NCBI RefSeq assembly: GCF_018918045.1
Contig: NZ_JAHLPU010000015.1
Coordinates: 24,671 to 88,670, forward strand
Source of the DNA: Pseudoflavonifractor sp. MSJ-30
GTDB taxonomy: Bacteria > Bacillota > Clostridia > Oscillospirales > Oscillospiraceae
Direction of reading: 5' to 3'
Length of the DNA: 64,000 nt
Both the position numbers and the translations under genes were made by a program. The notes under the pieces are model-generated. The model was not told where the DNA came from. It searched no databases and worked only from the letters and a program-made list of their open reading frames with translations. Below, piece by piece: positions 1 to 8,751 of this stretch. Every line of letters begins with the position of its first letter. The first letter of the stretch is position 1.

Positions 1-1135
1 TCATGGACAGGATAATGGCCTCGGTATGGGCCATAGCCTTGGGATCCAGCTTGATGTCCTTCATGGACGCGCCGCCGGGCATCTGGGCCAGGATATCCTC
101 CATAGAACCCATGCTCTTCAGCTGCACCATCTGGTCGTAGAAATCCTGGAGGGTGAAGCGGTTGGTCCGCATCTTCTCCTCCATCTTGGCGGCCTGCTTG
201 GCGTCATAGGCTTTCTCCGCCTTTTCAATGAGGCTCAGCACGTCGCCCATACCCAGAATCCGGCTTGCCATCCGGTCCGGGTGGAAGACCTCAATGTCCT
301 CCAGCTTTTCGCCGACACCGGCGAACTTGATGGGCTTGCCGGTCACAGCCTTGACGGACAGGGCCGCGCCGCCTCTGGCATCACCGTCCAGCTTGGAGAG
401 CATGACGGAATCGATGTCCAGCCATTCATTAAAGGTCTGGGCGGCGTTCACCGCGTCCTGACCTGTCATGGCGTCAACCACCAGCATAATCTCGTTGGGT
501 TTAACGGCGGCTTTGATGTTTTTCAGCTCTTCCATCAGAGCCTCGTCCACATGCAGACGGCCGGCGGTATCCAGAAATACCATATCATAGCCACGCTGGC
601 GAGCGTACAGCACGGCCTCTTTGGCTGTTACAACGGGATCCTGCGTGCCCTTTTCGAACACCGGAATGCCCAGCTTTTCGCCGCAGACCTTCAGCTGCTG
701 AATTGCCGCGGGACGATAGACGTCGCAGGCCACCAGCAGGGGATTCCTTCCCTGGCGCTTCATAAGGCCCGCCAGCTTGGAGCCGTTGGTGGTCTTGCCG
801 GCGCCCTGCAGACCCACCAGCATAACCACTGTAGGTCCGTTTGGATTGATATTCAGGTGCTTGGTCTCGTTGCCCATGAGCTTGCACAGCTCTTCATTGA
901 CAATCTTGACGATCATCTGGGCAGGCGTCAAAGATTCCAGCACATCCGCGCCCACACAGCGCTCGGTAACGGACTTTGTAAAGTCCTTTACCACTTTATA
1001 GCTCACGTCTGCTTCCAGCAGTGCCATACGGATATCCCGCATAGCCTCCTTCACATCCGCTTCCTTCAGGCGGCCTTTGCCACGAAGCTTTTTGAAGGTG
1101 GAAGAGATTTTTTCAGTCAAGCCTTCAAATGCCAT
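1..1135 (-). CDS. ffh: Signal recognition particle GTPase Ffh (C-terminus beyond window)
   Basis: Protein part of the signal recognition particle, which takes ribosomes with emerging signal sequences to FtsY and SecYEG at the membrane. The visible 378 codons start MAFEGLTEKISSTFKKLRGK and read an N domain, the G domain with G1 GLQGAGKTT near residue 110, DTAGR and KLDGDARGG, and the start of the methionine-rich M domain (AQMPGGASMKDIKLD). The gene runs off the left edge, so the last part of the M domain is unseen. The ATG is 3 bp after the ylxM stop, with GAGGAG just upstream, so the two genes are co-transcribed. This pairing is the usual one in Firmicutes. Confidence 0.97.
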   Translation of the reverse strand, partial: MAFEGLTEKISSTFKKLRGKGRLKEADVKEAMRDIRMALLEADVSYKVVKDFTKSVTERCVGADVLESLTPAQMIVKIVNEELCKLMGNETKHLNINPNGPTVVMLVGLQGAGKTTNGSKLAGLMKRQGRNPLLVACDVYRPAAIQQLKVCGEKLGIPVFEKGTQDPVVTAKEAVLYARQRGYDMVFLDTAGRLHVDEALMEELKNIKAAVKPNEIMLVVDAMTGQDAVNAAQTFNEWLDIDSVMLSKLDGDARGGAALSVKAVTGKPIKFAGVGEKLEDIEVFHPDRMASRILGMGDVLSLIEKAEKAYDAKQAAKMEEKMRTNRFTLQDFYDQMVQLKSMGSMEDILAQMPGGASMKDIKLDPKAMAHTEAIILSM

Positions 1136-1138
1136 ACC

Positions 1139-1483
1139 TTACTCCTCAAGTTCCTTTGCCGCTGCCAGGATTTGCCGGGCCAGTTTCCCCACCTCCGGAT
1201 CTTTGGAGGTGGACAGCATCTCCGCCGCCCGGATGATTTGCTGGGCAGCCGAGCGGACCTTTTCATCCCGGCGCAGGAAGCCTGTTTTTTCTTCCATATT
1301 CCGCAGGAGCGTCTCCGCCCGGCTCAGGTTGTCATAGACCCCCTGGCGGCTGACGCCAAGCTCCTGGGCGATCTCTCCCAGAGACATATCCTGGTTGTAA
1401 CGCATATCCAGGCAGTCCCTCTGCCGCTGGGTCAAAAGCTCGCCGTAGTAATCAAACAGCAGCGTCATTTCCAGTGCATCCAT
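1139..1483 (-). CDS. ylxM: YlxM family DNA-binding protein (UPF0122)
   Basis: Small helix-turn-helix protein of 114 residues in the YlxM/p13 family, which is typically encoded directly before ffh and is thought to modulate the SRP pathway. A sigma-70 region-4-like HTH is visible at residues ~20-65 (LTQRQRDCLDMRYNQDMSLG, then SRQGVYDNLSRAE), followed by a charged helical tail. An in-frame ATG lies 10 codons further upstream, but AGGAGG stands at the right distance only from the ATG at 1483, so I use that start. The exact role in the SRP pathway is not fully known for the family. Confidence 0.93.
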   Translation of the reverse strand: MDALEMTLLFDYYGELLTQRQRDCLDMRYNQDMSLGEIAQELGVSRQGVYDNLSRAETLLRNMEEKTGFLRRDEKVRSAAQQIIRAAEMLSTSKDPEVGKLARQILAAAKELEE

Positions 1484-1589
1484 GGGCGATCCTCCTCTGT
1501 CAAGCAAATCCACTTGACAGCTCGGATATCATACACGATTTTCTGTTCTTTGTCAAGTATTTTTCCTTGACAGTCAGAAAATATTTGTT

Positions 1590-2225
1590 TTATCGAACCC
1601 GATACCACCGGGACAGCTCTTTTACCTTCAGAAATCCGACTTTTTCATACAGCGCAATGGCCCGTTCGTTGGTTCCGGCTACCTCCAGACGCAGCGGCAC
1701 CCCGGGGCACACAGAGGCCAGCGAGTGCAGAACACGTTTCCCCGCACCGGGAAACGCGGCGGCAATGGCCTCAATGCAGTCCTCCCGCAAATAGCCGATG
1801 CCCAGAAGCTCCCCCCGATGATGGACAAAATAAGCCCCGCCCTCCAGCAGCCGGGCCTCATCCCGCCTTTCCAGGGTTCCGGCATTATCCACCGCGGACA
1901 TGGCTTCATTGTAAAGTGCCCGCCACCGGCTGACCGTGGCCTCCGTTACCGGAAACAGGGACTCGATCAGCGCTTCCTCCACATTGGGGATGCCCCGCAT
2001 TTCAAAAATCGCCGTATGCGGCGGATATTCCTCCAGTATCTCGCTGCCGGAGGCATAAATCTTCTCTGCCCCGCAGGCGGCACAGAAGGATACGCATTCC
2101 TCCAGCAGGGCTTTGGGATCCTGAGAATCCCGAAGGTGGATATAGGCCTCTCCCCGATAGGGAACCTCCTTCAGGATCAGGCTGGCAACACCGTTTTCCG
2201 TCGTAAACACAGGAAAGTCTTTCAT
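1590..2225 (-). CDS. GNAT family N-acetyltransferase
   Basis: Protein of 211 residues with an acetyltransferase-like C-terminus. The stretch LRLEVAGTNERAIALYEKVG (residues ~180-200) has the beta-strand, NxxAIxLYEKxGF pattern of GNAT enzymes, which transfer acetyl from acetyl-CoA to an amine. The N-terminal half (residues 1-100) is less conserved and may be a second, degenerate GNAT fold. The ATG at 2225 follows a GGGGG stretch; the open frame continues upstream without a better start. It is divergent from the PHP phosphatase gene. The substrate cannot be read from the sequence. Confidence 0.82.
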   Translation of the reverse strand: MKDFPVFTTENGVASLILKEVPYRGEAYIHLRDSQDPKALLEECVSFCAACGAEKIYASGSEILEEYPPHTAIFEMRGIPNVEEALIESLFPVTEATVSRWRALYNEAMSAVDNAGTLERRDEARLLEGGAYFVHHRGELLGIGYLREDCIEAIAAAFPGAGKRVLHSLASVCPGVPLRLEVAGTNERAIALYEKVGFLKVKELSRWYRVR

Positions 2226-2247
2226 GGATATATCCCCCGTAACCACA

Positions 2248-2275
2248 TTGCATTTTATAAAAAACGTGGTATAAT
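2248..2275 (+). promoter_or_regulatory. Sigma-A type promoter for the PHP phosphatase gene
   Basis: TTGCAT at 2248-2253 and TATAAT at 2270-2275 with a 16-bp spacer, about 30 bp upstream of the ATG at 2307. Confidence 0.7.
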
Positions 2276-2306
2276 GTGTAAAAAAGGTAAAGAAAGAAGA
2301 TATTTT

Positions 2307-3077
2307 ATGATTGCGAATTATCATACCCATACGCCCCGCTGCAACCATGCCCAGGGCAGCGAGCAGGAATATGTGGATTCGGCGCTGTCTGCCGGGCTGA
2401 AGATTTTGGGTTTCTCGGACCATACACCCTATTTTTTCCCCGGGGACTACTACTCCACCTTCCGGATGCGCCCGGAAGAGCTTCCCGGCTATGTATCCAC
2501 AGTGAACGCTCTGCGGGACCGCTATGCAGACCGGCTGGAGATCCATGTCGGCGTGGAGGCGGAATACTACCCCAAATACTTCGACCGGCTCGTGGACTTT
2601 CTCCGGCAGGAGCAGGTGGAATACATGATTCTGGGCCAGCACTTCGTTGGCAACGAGCCGGATGGGGTCTACAGCAGTCAGCCCACGGCAGACAAAGCAA
2701 TTCTGGAGGCCTATGTCCGCCAGGGCATTGCCGCCATGGATACCGGACTGTACACCTATATGGCCCATCCGGATATTCTCAATTTCACCGGAAACCGGTC
2801 TGTCTATAACGAATGGATGGGGCTGCTCGTCCGGGAAGCCAAGGACCACGGTCTGCCCCTGGAATTCAATTTCCTGGGCTTCCGGGAGGGCCGAAACTAC
2901 CCCGACCAGAGATTCCTGGAGCTGGTTGCTCAGGCAGGCCTGCCTATGGTGCTGGGCTGCGATGCCCACCAGCCGGAGGCACTGCAGGTGCCAAAGGTTG
3001 AGACCCAGGTCCGGGAAAAGCTCGGAAAGCTGGGCATTCCCATTCTGGAAACAGTTCCCTTAAAAAAGCTTGGGTAA
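2307..3077 (+). CDS. PHP-domain histidinol-phosphatase-like hydrolase
   Basis: Protein of 256 residues in the PHP (polymerase and histidinol phosphatase) superfamily, HisJ/HisK type, which hydrolyses L-histidinol phosphate in histidine synthesis. The metal-binding motifs are present in order: HTHTPRCNH near the N-terminus, GFSDH, GVEAEYYP, GQHFV, AHPD and GCDAH near the C-terminus. The length fits the family. No other histidine gene is in the window, so a different phosphate ester as substrate is possible. It has its own promoter and ends at a strong hairpin shared with yajC. Confidence 0.85.
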   Translation: MIANYHTHTPRCNHAQGSEQEYVDSALSAGLKILGFSDHTPYFFPGDYYSTFRMRPEELPGYVSTVNALRDRYADRLEIHVGVEAEYYPKYFDRLVDFLRQEQVEYMILGQHFVGNEPDGVYSSQPTADKAILEAYVRQGIAAMDTGLYTYMAHPDILNFTGNRSVYNEWMGLLVREAKDHGLPLEFNFLGFREGRNYPDQRFLELVAQAGLPMVLGCDAHQPEALQVPKVETQVREKLGKLGIPILETVPLKKLG

Positions 3078-3080
3078 AGA

Positions 3081-3114
3081 AAAACCACATCGGTATGGAG
3101 CCGATGTGGTTTTT
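3081..3114. terminator. Bidirectional rho-independent terminator
   Basis: A 13-bp stem (AAAACCACATCGG, 7-nt loop, then its complement) ends in a T tract on both strands. It lies between the convergent PHP phosphatase and yajC genes and can serve both. Confidence 0.9.
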
Positions 3115-3121
3115 TCTTTGC

Positions 3122-3496
3122 TTACTTGCCCTTCTCGGCCTTCTTGGCGGCCTTGGCCTTTGCCTTGGCTTCCTGGGCCTTCTTGGCCTCAGCCTTGGCG
3201 GCCTCAGCGGCGGTCTCGTTGGTGGACATAGCCCACTTGGCGATCTCGATACGGACCTGATCGGCGCCGGTCTCGATGACCAGATTGTTTTCCTTCACGT
3301 TGACAACGGTGCCGACAATGCCGCCGATGGTGGTGATCTTGTCGCCGGTCTTCACAGCGGAACGCATCTGTTCTGCTTCCTTCTTCCGCTTGTTTTCAGG
3401 GCGGATGAGCATGAAGTAGAACACGGCCAGCATGAGGACCAGAGTCACCAGCATGCTGCCCATTCCGGCGGAGCCGGTAGCAGTCAAAATAGTCAT
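3122..3496 (-). CDS. yajC: Sec translocase accessory subunit YajC
   Basis: Single-pass membrane protein of 124 residues that associates with SecDF-YidC. One transmembrane helix (residues ~13-31, LVTLVLMLAVFYFMLIRP) is followed by the conserved basic segment and the soluble domain VKTGDKITTIGGIVGTVV. The last ~30 residues are an Ala/Lys-rich tail (many KAK and EAKK repeats), which is longer than needed and low in complexity. GGAGT lies upstream of the ATG. secD and secF, often adjacent, are not here. Confidence 0.95.
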   Translation of the reverse strand: MTILTATGSAGMGSMLVTLVLMLAVFYFMLIRPENKRKKEAEQMRSAVKTGDKITTIGGIVGTVVNVKENNLVIETGADQVRIEIAKWAMSTNETAAEAAKAEAKKAQEAKAKAKAAKKAEKGK

Positions 3497-3600
3497 TGGG
3501 ATAAACTCCTTTGTATGTGATGGATTTTATTATACCATCCGCGGCGCAAATTGCAAGGACAATTTACCGTGCCGCGGAATATTTTTGGAATGAGGGCTTT

Positions 3601-5568
3601 TCAGAGTCCGTTCCCCCGCAGCTCCACGATCTGATCCCGGAGCACGGCGGCATACTCGTACTCCATCATCTTGGCCGCCTCCTTCATCTGCTTTTCCAGA
3701 CGGGCGATCTCCTTTTCCTTTTCCGCCTTGGTCATCTTCACACCATTGCGTCCCTTCCGCTCTGCGGTGGGCGAGGAAATCTCGATCAGATCCCGGACGG
3801 ACTTGATAACGGTCTTGGGAACAATGCCGTGGGCCTTGTTGTAGGCGTCCTGGATATCCCGGCGGCGGGCAGTCTCGTCCATGGCGATGCGCATGGAGGG
3901 CGTCACCGTATCGGCATACATAATAACCTTGCCCCCGGCGTTTCGGGCCGCCCGGCCCATGGTCTGGATCAGGCTGGTCTCGCTGCGCAGGAAGCCCTCC
4001 TTGTCCGCGTCCAGAATGGCAACCAGGCTCACTTCCGGCAGGTCCAGGCCCTCACGGAGCAGGTTGATTCCTACGAGCACGTCAAATTTCGCCAGCCGCA
4101 GATCCCGGATGATCTCCATCCGCTCCATGGCGCCGATATCCGAATGCATATACCGGACTTTGATGCCCGCCTTTTGCAGGTACACCGTCAGATCTTCTGC
4201 CATTTTCTTGGTCAGGGTCGTCACCAGCACCCGCTCCTGCTTAGCCGTGCGGGCATTGATCTCGCCGATCAGATCATCAATCTGCCCCTCAATGGGCCGG
4301 ACCTCCACCACGGGGTCCAGCAGGCCCGTAGGCCGGATGACCTGCTCCACAATCTGGCCGGAACGGGTACGCTCATACTCGCCGGGAGTAGCGGAGACGT
4401 AAATCACCTGATTGATCTTCTCATCGAACTCCTTGAAGTTCAGGGGCCGGTTGTCGTAGGCGGAGGGAAGGCGGAAGCCATAGTTCACCAGAGCATCCTT
4501 CCGGCTCCGGTCTCCGGCGTACATGGCCCGGCACTGGGGCAGGGTGACGTGGCTTTCGTCAATGAACATAAGAAAATCTTTCGGGAAATAATCCAGCAGT
4601 GTGGTAGGAGGCGATCCCGGGGCCCGGCCCTGAATGACCCGGGAATAGTTCTCAATGCCGTTGCAGAAGCCGATTTCCGTCATCATTTCCAGGTCGTAGG
4701 CGGTGCGCTGGGCAATACGCTGGGCTTCAATGAGCTTGTTTTCCGCCCGGAATTTTACAACCTGCTCGTCGCACTCCTTCTGGATTTCCAGCATGGCCCG
4801 CTGGAGCTTTTCCCTGGAGGCCACATAATGGCTGGCGGGGTAAATCGCCACATGGTCCACATAGCGCTCCACCATGCCGGATACGGCGTTGATCTCGCTG
4901 ATGCGGTCGATTTCGTCCCCGAAAAACTCCACCCGGATAGCCCGGCCGGACCAATAGGCAGGATAGACCTCCAGCGTGTCCCCCCGGACCCGGAACTTAT
5001 TTCGGGAGAAGTCGATATCGTTGCGCTCATAACGGATCTCCGTCAGCTTTTTGAGTATCTCATCCACAGGCCGCTCCTGGCCCACACGCAGGGAAATGAC
5101 CATGCTCTTGTAGTCAATGGGATCCCCCAGGCCATACAGGCAGCTGACGGAGGCCACGATGATTACATCCCGCCGTTCAAAAAGGGACGATGTGGCCGAA
5201 TGGCGCAGCCGGTCGATCTCCTCGTTGACGGAAGCATCCTTTTCGATATAGGTGTCCGTATGGGCAATATACGCCTCAGGCTGGTAGTAATCGTAGTAGG
5301 AAATGAAGTACTCTACCACATTTTTTGGAAAAAACTCCCGGAACTCCGAGCACAGCTGGGCCGCCAGGGTCTTGTTGTGGGCCAACACCAGAGTTGGCCG
5401 GTTGAGCTTCGCAATAACCGAGGCCATGGTAAAGGTCTTGCCGGAGCCGGTGACACCCAGCAGAGTCTGCTCCCGCAACCCCCAGTTCACGCCGTTGGCC
5501 AGAGCCTCAATGGCCTCCGGCTGGTCGCCGGAGGGCTTATATTCCGAAACCAGTTCAAAATGATCCAT
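3601..5568 (-). CDS. uvrB: Excinuclease ABC subunit B (UvrB)
   Basis: Nucleotide excision repair helicase of 655 residues that receives damaged DNA from UvrA and recruits UvrC. Visible: Walker [11 protein letters not shown] (residue ~40), the beta-hairpin segment rich in tyrosine ([15 protein letters not shown]), helicase motif DESH in [13 protein letters not shown], the helicase C domain ending in QTMGRAARN, and a C-terminal UVR coiled motif ([20 protein letters not shown]) that contacts UvrC. Full length. radC lies 12 bp upstream on the same strand, so the two are likely co-transcribed. uvrA and uvrC are not in the window. Confidence 0.98.
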   Translation of the reverse strand: MDHFELVSEYKPSGDQPEAIEALANGVNWGLREQTLLGVTGSGKTFTMASVIAKLNRPTLVLAHNKTLAAQLCSEFREFFPKNVVEYFISYYDYYQPEAYIAHTDTYIEKDASVNEEIDRLRHSATSSLFERRDVIIVASVSCLYGLGDPIDYKSMVISLRVGQERPVDEILKKLTEIRYERNDIDFSRNKFRVRGDTLEVYPAYWSGRAIRVEFFGDEIDRISEINAVSGMVERYVDHVAIYPASHYVASREKLQRAMLEIQKECDEQVVKFRAENKLIEAQRIAQRTAYDLEMMTEIGFCNGIENYSRVIQGRAPGSPPTTLLDYFPKDFLMFIDESHVTLPQCRAMYAGDRSRKDALVNYGFRLPSAYDNRPLNFKEFDEKINQVIYVSATPGEYERTRSGQIVEQVIRPTGLLDPVVEVRPIEGQIDDLIGEINARTAKQERVLVTTLTKKMAEDLTVYLQKAGIKVRYMHSDIGAMERMEIIRDLRLAKFDVLVGINLLREGLDLPEVSLVAILDADKEGFLRSETSLIQTMGRAARNAGGKVIMYADTVTPSMRIAMDETARRRDIQDAYNKAHGIVPKTVIKSVRDLIEISSPTAERKGRNGVKMTKAEKEKEIARLEKQMKEAAKMMEYEYAAVLRDQIVELRGNGL

Positions 5569-5580
5569 AGGTAATCTCCT

Positions 5581-6267
5581 TTATATCAGCAGGCAGTCCC
5601 GAAAGCGGTCATCAGACATGGCAACGGAAACATAGTCCCCGTCCGCCACGATGATGTGATCCGCCAAAGTGATCTCCACAGCCTGCAAAGCGTGGGCAAT
5701 GCGGCGGGTGGTCTGGATATCCTCCGCCGAGGGCACCGCCAGACCGCTGGGATGATTGTGGGCCAGTACAACGGTGGTTGCGTTGACGCCGATGGCCGTC
5801 TCCACGATCTTGCGAATAGAAACTCCGGCAGAATTGGTGCCGCCCTCTCCCAGCTCCTTGCAGCACAGCAGCTTGCACTTGGCATCCAGACAGAGGATAA
5901 ACACCGTTTCCAGCTTCCGCCCGAAAAAATGGGGCACCAGATAGTCCGCGCATTGTTCCAGGGTCGGCAAAGCCTTCACATGATTGGCCCGGTCCACCAT
6001 ATAAAATCTGCCCATCTGGGGAATCAGGGTCAGAAACACCGCCGCGTTTTCCCCGATACCCGGCACCTTCATCAGCTCCTCCGGGCTGGCCTCCAGCACC
6101 TGGGAAAAGCTGCCGAAATGGTCCAGCAGGGCATGGGCAATGGGGTTTGTATCCACCCGTGGGATCACATAAAACAGCAGCAGCTCCAGGGCCTGGATGT
6201 CCGAAAAACTGTCCAGTCCCTCCTGGCGAAACCGCCTTTTCACCCGTTCTCTGTGGCCTTCGTGCAT
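5581..6267 (-). CDS. radC: RadC family JAB/MPN-domain protein
   Basis: Protein of 228 residues. The N-terminal half has a helix-hairpin-helix DNA-binding segment (ELMKVPGIGENAAVFL). The C-terminal MPN/JAMM domain carries the metal site HNHPSG followed by SAEDIQTTRRI. Despite its name, a direct role of RadC in DNA repair is not established. A TTG codon 8 positions upstream extends the frame, but the ATG at 6267 has GAGAGG at good distance and begins with the conserved MHEGHRERVKRRF, so I use it. uvrB follows after 12 bp. Confidence 0.93.
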   Translation of the reverse strand: MHEGHRERVKRRFRQEGLDSFSDIQALELLLFYVIPRVDTNPIAHALLDHFGSFSQVLEASPEELMKVPGIGENAAVFLTLIPQMGRFYMVDRANHVKALPTLEQCADYLVPHFFGRKLETVFILCLDAKCKLLCCKELGEGGTNSAGVSIRKIVETAIGVNATTVVLAHNHPSGLAVPSAEDIQTTRRIAHALQAVEITLADHIIVADGDYVSVAMSDDRFRDCLLI

Positions 6268-6300
6268 AGAACTGCCTCTCTTCCGCGTCAAAAATCCTTC

Positions 6301-6329
6301 TTGCTATTTGCAAACAAGGGCGTTACAAT
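6301..6329 (+). promoter_or_regulatory. Candidate promoter of the histidine-kinase-like gene
   Basis: TTGCTA (6301-6306) and TACAAT (6324-6329) with a 17-bp spacer, about 80 bp before the ATG at 6408. AGGAGG precedes that ATG. Confidence 0.5.
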
Positions 6330-6407
6330 AGTCTGAGAGAAATGTCGAAACCTGCCGGGAAAGTTTTTCCCGATTCTGCGCATGCTATCACTGTCAGGAG
6401 GACTGTC

Positions 6408-7460
6408 ATGGATAAGGAAACCATTCCCTTTGAGACGCTGAATCTCATCGTTTCCCCCTGTCTCTGCGTCAAGGACGGGCGCATTTTCCGGTGCAATCAG
6501 GCTGCCGACCCTCTGATGCTCCCGGAGGGATGCGAAATTACGCCGCTTCTGGCCACAGGCCGGGAAGAATACGCTGCCTTTCGGGGTGGAAGCCTGTACC
6601 TGACGCTGAACATTTCCGGCACCGTCTTCGGTGCGGAGGTGGAACGTCGGGGAGATTGGGATTTCTTCCTGCTGGAAGGTCCCGAAGAGACCCGTGAACT
6701 CCGGGCCCTGGCCCTGGCTGCCGCTGACCTGCGGGAGCCCCTGGCAGACATTCAAGCATCCGCGGAAATGCTGGCCCGGGAGGCAGGCCCAGAAGCGGAA
6801 AAGCAAACCGCGGCGCTGAACCGCAGCATGGCGCAGATGCTGCGCGTTATCGGCAATATGTCCGCCGCGGCGGCGGGACTGAGCCACCAGGAGCTGGTGG
6901 AGATCACCGCCGTTTTCCGGGAGATTTTTGAAAAGGGTCAGACCTTGTTGCGCGGAATTGATCTGTCCCTCAGCTATCATGGACCGGAGCATAGCCTTTA
7001 CTGCGTTGCCGATACCCAGGAGTTGGAGCGGGCGATTCTGAACCTGCTGTCCAACGCCGCCAAATTTACCCCAAAGGGCGGCAGTATCACCGCCAGTCTC
7101 ACCAGACAGGGCCGAATGCTGCGGCTTTGTGTTCAGGATACCGGCAGCGGCATTTCTGACGCCATCCGGGGCAGCGTCTTCCGGCGCTATCTGCGGCAGC
7201 CCTCCATCGAGGACGGGCGTTCTGGTTTGGGCCTGGGCATGGTCATGGTCCGCTCTGCCGCCTCTCACCACGGAGGCACCGTGCTTATGGATCGCCCGCC
7301 CCAGGGAGGCACCCGGGTCACCATGACCATTGCCATCCGTCAGGACGGCGGCACCCAGCTGCGCTCCCCTCTGCTGCGCATCGACTATGCCGGAGAACGG
7401 GACCACGCCCTCATGGAGCTGTCCGACGTGCTTCCGGCGGAATACTATAGGGATTTCTGA
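6408..7460 (+). CDS. Sensor histidine-kinase-like protein lacking the H-box histidine
   Basis: Soluble protein of 350 residues with no transmembrane helix. Residues ~1-100 look like a small PAS-like input domain. Residues ~108-160 align with the dimerisation helices of histidine kinases, but the H-box reads AAADLREPL where SHELRTPL is expected, so alanine replaces the phosphorylated histidine. The ATPase domain is intact: N-box NLLSNAAKF, G1 DTGSGI, G2 GLGLGMVMV. No response regulator is adjacent. It may bind ATP and signal without autophosphorylation, or phosphorylate in an atypical way; that is inference. The ATG at 6408 is chosen because AGGAGG lies 6 bp before it. Confidence 0.8.
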   Translation: MDKETIPFETLNLIVSPCLCVKDGRIFRCNQAADPLMLPEGCEITPLLATGREEYAAFRGGSLYLTLNISGTVFGAEVERRGDWDFFLLEGPEETRELRALALAAADLREPLADIQASAEMLAREAGPEAEKQTAALNRSMAQMLRVIGNMSAAAAGLSHQELVEITAVFREIFEKGQTLLRGIDLSLSYHGPEHSLYCVADTQELERAILNLLSNAAKFTPKGGSITASLTRQGRMLRLCVQDTGSGISDAIRGSVFRRYLRQPSIEDGRSGLGLGMVMVRSAASHHGGTVLMDRPPQGGTRVTMTIAIRQDGGTQLRSPLLRIDYAGERDHALMELSDVLPAEYYRDF

Positions 7461-7486
7461 ACATCTCCCCGCCGGCCGCGGGGAGA

Positions 7487-7885
7487 TCAGTCTATTCTCT
7501 GTAAAAAGATGTCTTTTTTTACAAGGGCAATGCCATTGCCATCCTCGCCAAGGACCAGCAGTTCCTCACCGGAACGGATTGAGAAAACCTCCAACGCCTT
7601 TTCCGGCAGTCGGAACACACCATTCTCCCCTACCGTCACCGCGCCGAAGAAATGCTTTCCCTTTGGCGGGATAGGCAGTAGCTGTCCCTCCGGCGCGTAG
7701 CGAACCAGATCATCCAAAGTCACATTATAAAAATTCGCCAGAGCGATACAATTGTCAATATCCGGAGCAGACTCCCCTGTTTCCCATTTGGAAAGGGCCT
7801 GGCGGGACACGCCCACAGCCCCTGCCACCTGCTCCTGAGTCAGGCGGTTTCGCTTGCGCAGATACAGCAGATTCTCAGCCAGCAT
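7487..7885 (-). CDS. XRE-family regulator with C-terminal AbrB-like domain
   Basis: Protein of 132 residues. Residues 3-58 form an XRE helix-turn-helix (LTQEQVAGAVGVSRQALSKW). Residues ~78-130 resemble a SpoVT/AbrB swapped-hairpin domain (VGENGVFRLPEKALEVF, SGEELLVLGEDGNGIALV). Such a protein could use both domains for DNA binding or oligomerisation. It is divergent from an ABC transporter operon, and a 9-bp inverted repeat lies between them, so I infer that it controls that operon and perhaps itself. It has an excellent promoter of its own. Confidence 0.85.
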   Translation of the reverse strand: MLAENLLYLRKRNRLTQEQVAGAVGVSRQALSKWETGESAPDIDNCIALANFYNVTLDDLVRYAPEGQLLPIPPKGKHFFGAVTVGENGVFRLPEKALEVFSIRSGEELLVLGEDGNGIALVKKDIFLQRID

Positions 7886-7911
7886 GGTCGCCCTCCTTTC
7901 ACATACTTTCT

Positions 7912-7940
7912 ATTATACCCGTCCCGGCTGTAAAATGCAA
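7912..7940 (-). promoter_or_regulatory. Sigma-A promoter of the XRE-AbrB regulator
   Basis: On the minus strand: TTGCAT (7940-7935), 17-bp spacer, TATAAT (7917-7912), 27 bp before the regulator's start codon, with AAGGAGGG as ribosome binding site. Confidence 0.85.
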
Positions 7941-7948
7941 CCGGGGTT

Positions 7949-7981
7949 AACATTTTTTCCGCAAAAATGTTCGCCTACAAT
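7949..7981 (+). promoter_or_regulatory. Inverted-repeat operator and -10 box of the ABC operon
   Basis: A perfect 9-bp inverted repeat, AACATTTTT (7949-7957), 5-bp spacer TCCGC, then AAAAATGTT (7963-7971). It is directly followed by TACAAT (7976-7981), a likely -10 box of the rightward ABC operon, so the repeat covers the place of the -35 element. A bound dimer would block polymerase. The divergent XRE-AbrB protein is the obvious candidate ligand, by inference. Confidence 0.55.
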
Positions 7982-8034
7982 GGTGGACTTTTTCGATGCC
8001 CTGTCCTAAAATAGAGCCATAAGGAGGGATGACT

Positions 8035-8751
8035 ATGGGACCTGTTTTGGAAGTTTCCGGGCTTTGTAAGCAATATCCAAATTTTTCGCTGAAAAATGTT
8101 AGCTTTTCTCTGGAGAAAGGCCATATCATGGGTTTTCTTGGCCGAAATGGCGCTGGAAAGACCACGACTATGAAATCGATTCTGGGGCTTGTCCACAGGG
8201 ACGGCGGTATCGTCCATGTCCTTGGGCAGGACGATACCGGCAGTGACGTCCGCAGACATATCGGTTACGCCTCCGGCGGAGCAGTATTTTATCCCCGGAA
8301 AACTCTGGCGCAGATCACCGCTCTGACCAGGAGCTTTTACCCGGACTGGGACGACGCCGCCTTTGCCCACTATCTGGAAGTCTTCCGGCTGGACACCGGC
8401 AAACAGATTCGGCAGCTGTCCGAGGGCATGAAAGTCAAATTCCAGCTGGCACTGGCCCTGTCCCATGGGGCTGAACTTCTGATTCTGGACGAACCATCCA
8501 GCGGCCTGGACCCGGTATCCCGGGCGGAACTGACGGATATTTTCCGGCAGCTGGCGGCGAAAGGTGCATCCATTCTGTTCTCCACCCACATCACCACAGA
8601 CCTGCCGGGCTGTGCCGACGACATCACCTATATTCAGGCAGGTGAAATTATCGCGTCCAAACCCCTTCCCGCCTTCCTGGCGGATTACGCGGACTGCGAT
8701 GGTCTGGAGGCCATCATGGTCAAGCTGGAAAAGGAGGAGATACAACTGTGA
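8035..8751 (+). CDS. ABC transporter ATP-binding protein (YtrB-like)
   Basis: ATPase of 238 residues. Walker A GRNGAGKTTT (~residue 38), a short Q-loop region, signature LSEGMKVKFQLALALS, Walker B LLILDEPSSGLDP and H-loop STH are all present. This type pairs with ABC-2 membrane proteins encoded by small regulated operons. Two ATGs lie close together; AGGAGG is 1 bp from the first (8029) and 7 bp from the second (8035), so I use 8035. The stop overlaps the GTG of the permease gene by 4 bp, which indicates translational coupling. Confidence 0.92.
   Translation: MGPVLEVSGLCKQYPNFSLKNVSFSLEKGHIMGFLGRNGAGKTTTMKSILGLVHRDGGIVHVLGQDDTGSDVRRHIGYASGGAVFYPRKTLAQITALTRSFYPDWDDAAFAHYLEVFRLDTGKQIRQLSEGMKVKFQLALALSHGAELLILDEPSSGLDPVSRAELTDIFRQLAAKGASILFSTHITTDLPGCADDITYIQAGEIIASKPLPAFLADYADCDGLEAIMVKLEKEEIQL

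Noticed and set aside
3511..5574. A 687-codon open frame on the plus strand opposite uvrB, and similar long frames opposite pgk, M18 and capsid genes.
   Set aside because: The minus-strand frames encode well-known proteins with all motifs; the opposite frames are His/Leu/Gly-rich shadows produced by GC-rich codon use.
6268..6291. A TTG start that would lengthen RadC by 8 residues.
   Set aside because: The ATG at 6267 has a good GAGAGG site and matches the usual RadC N-terminus.
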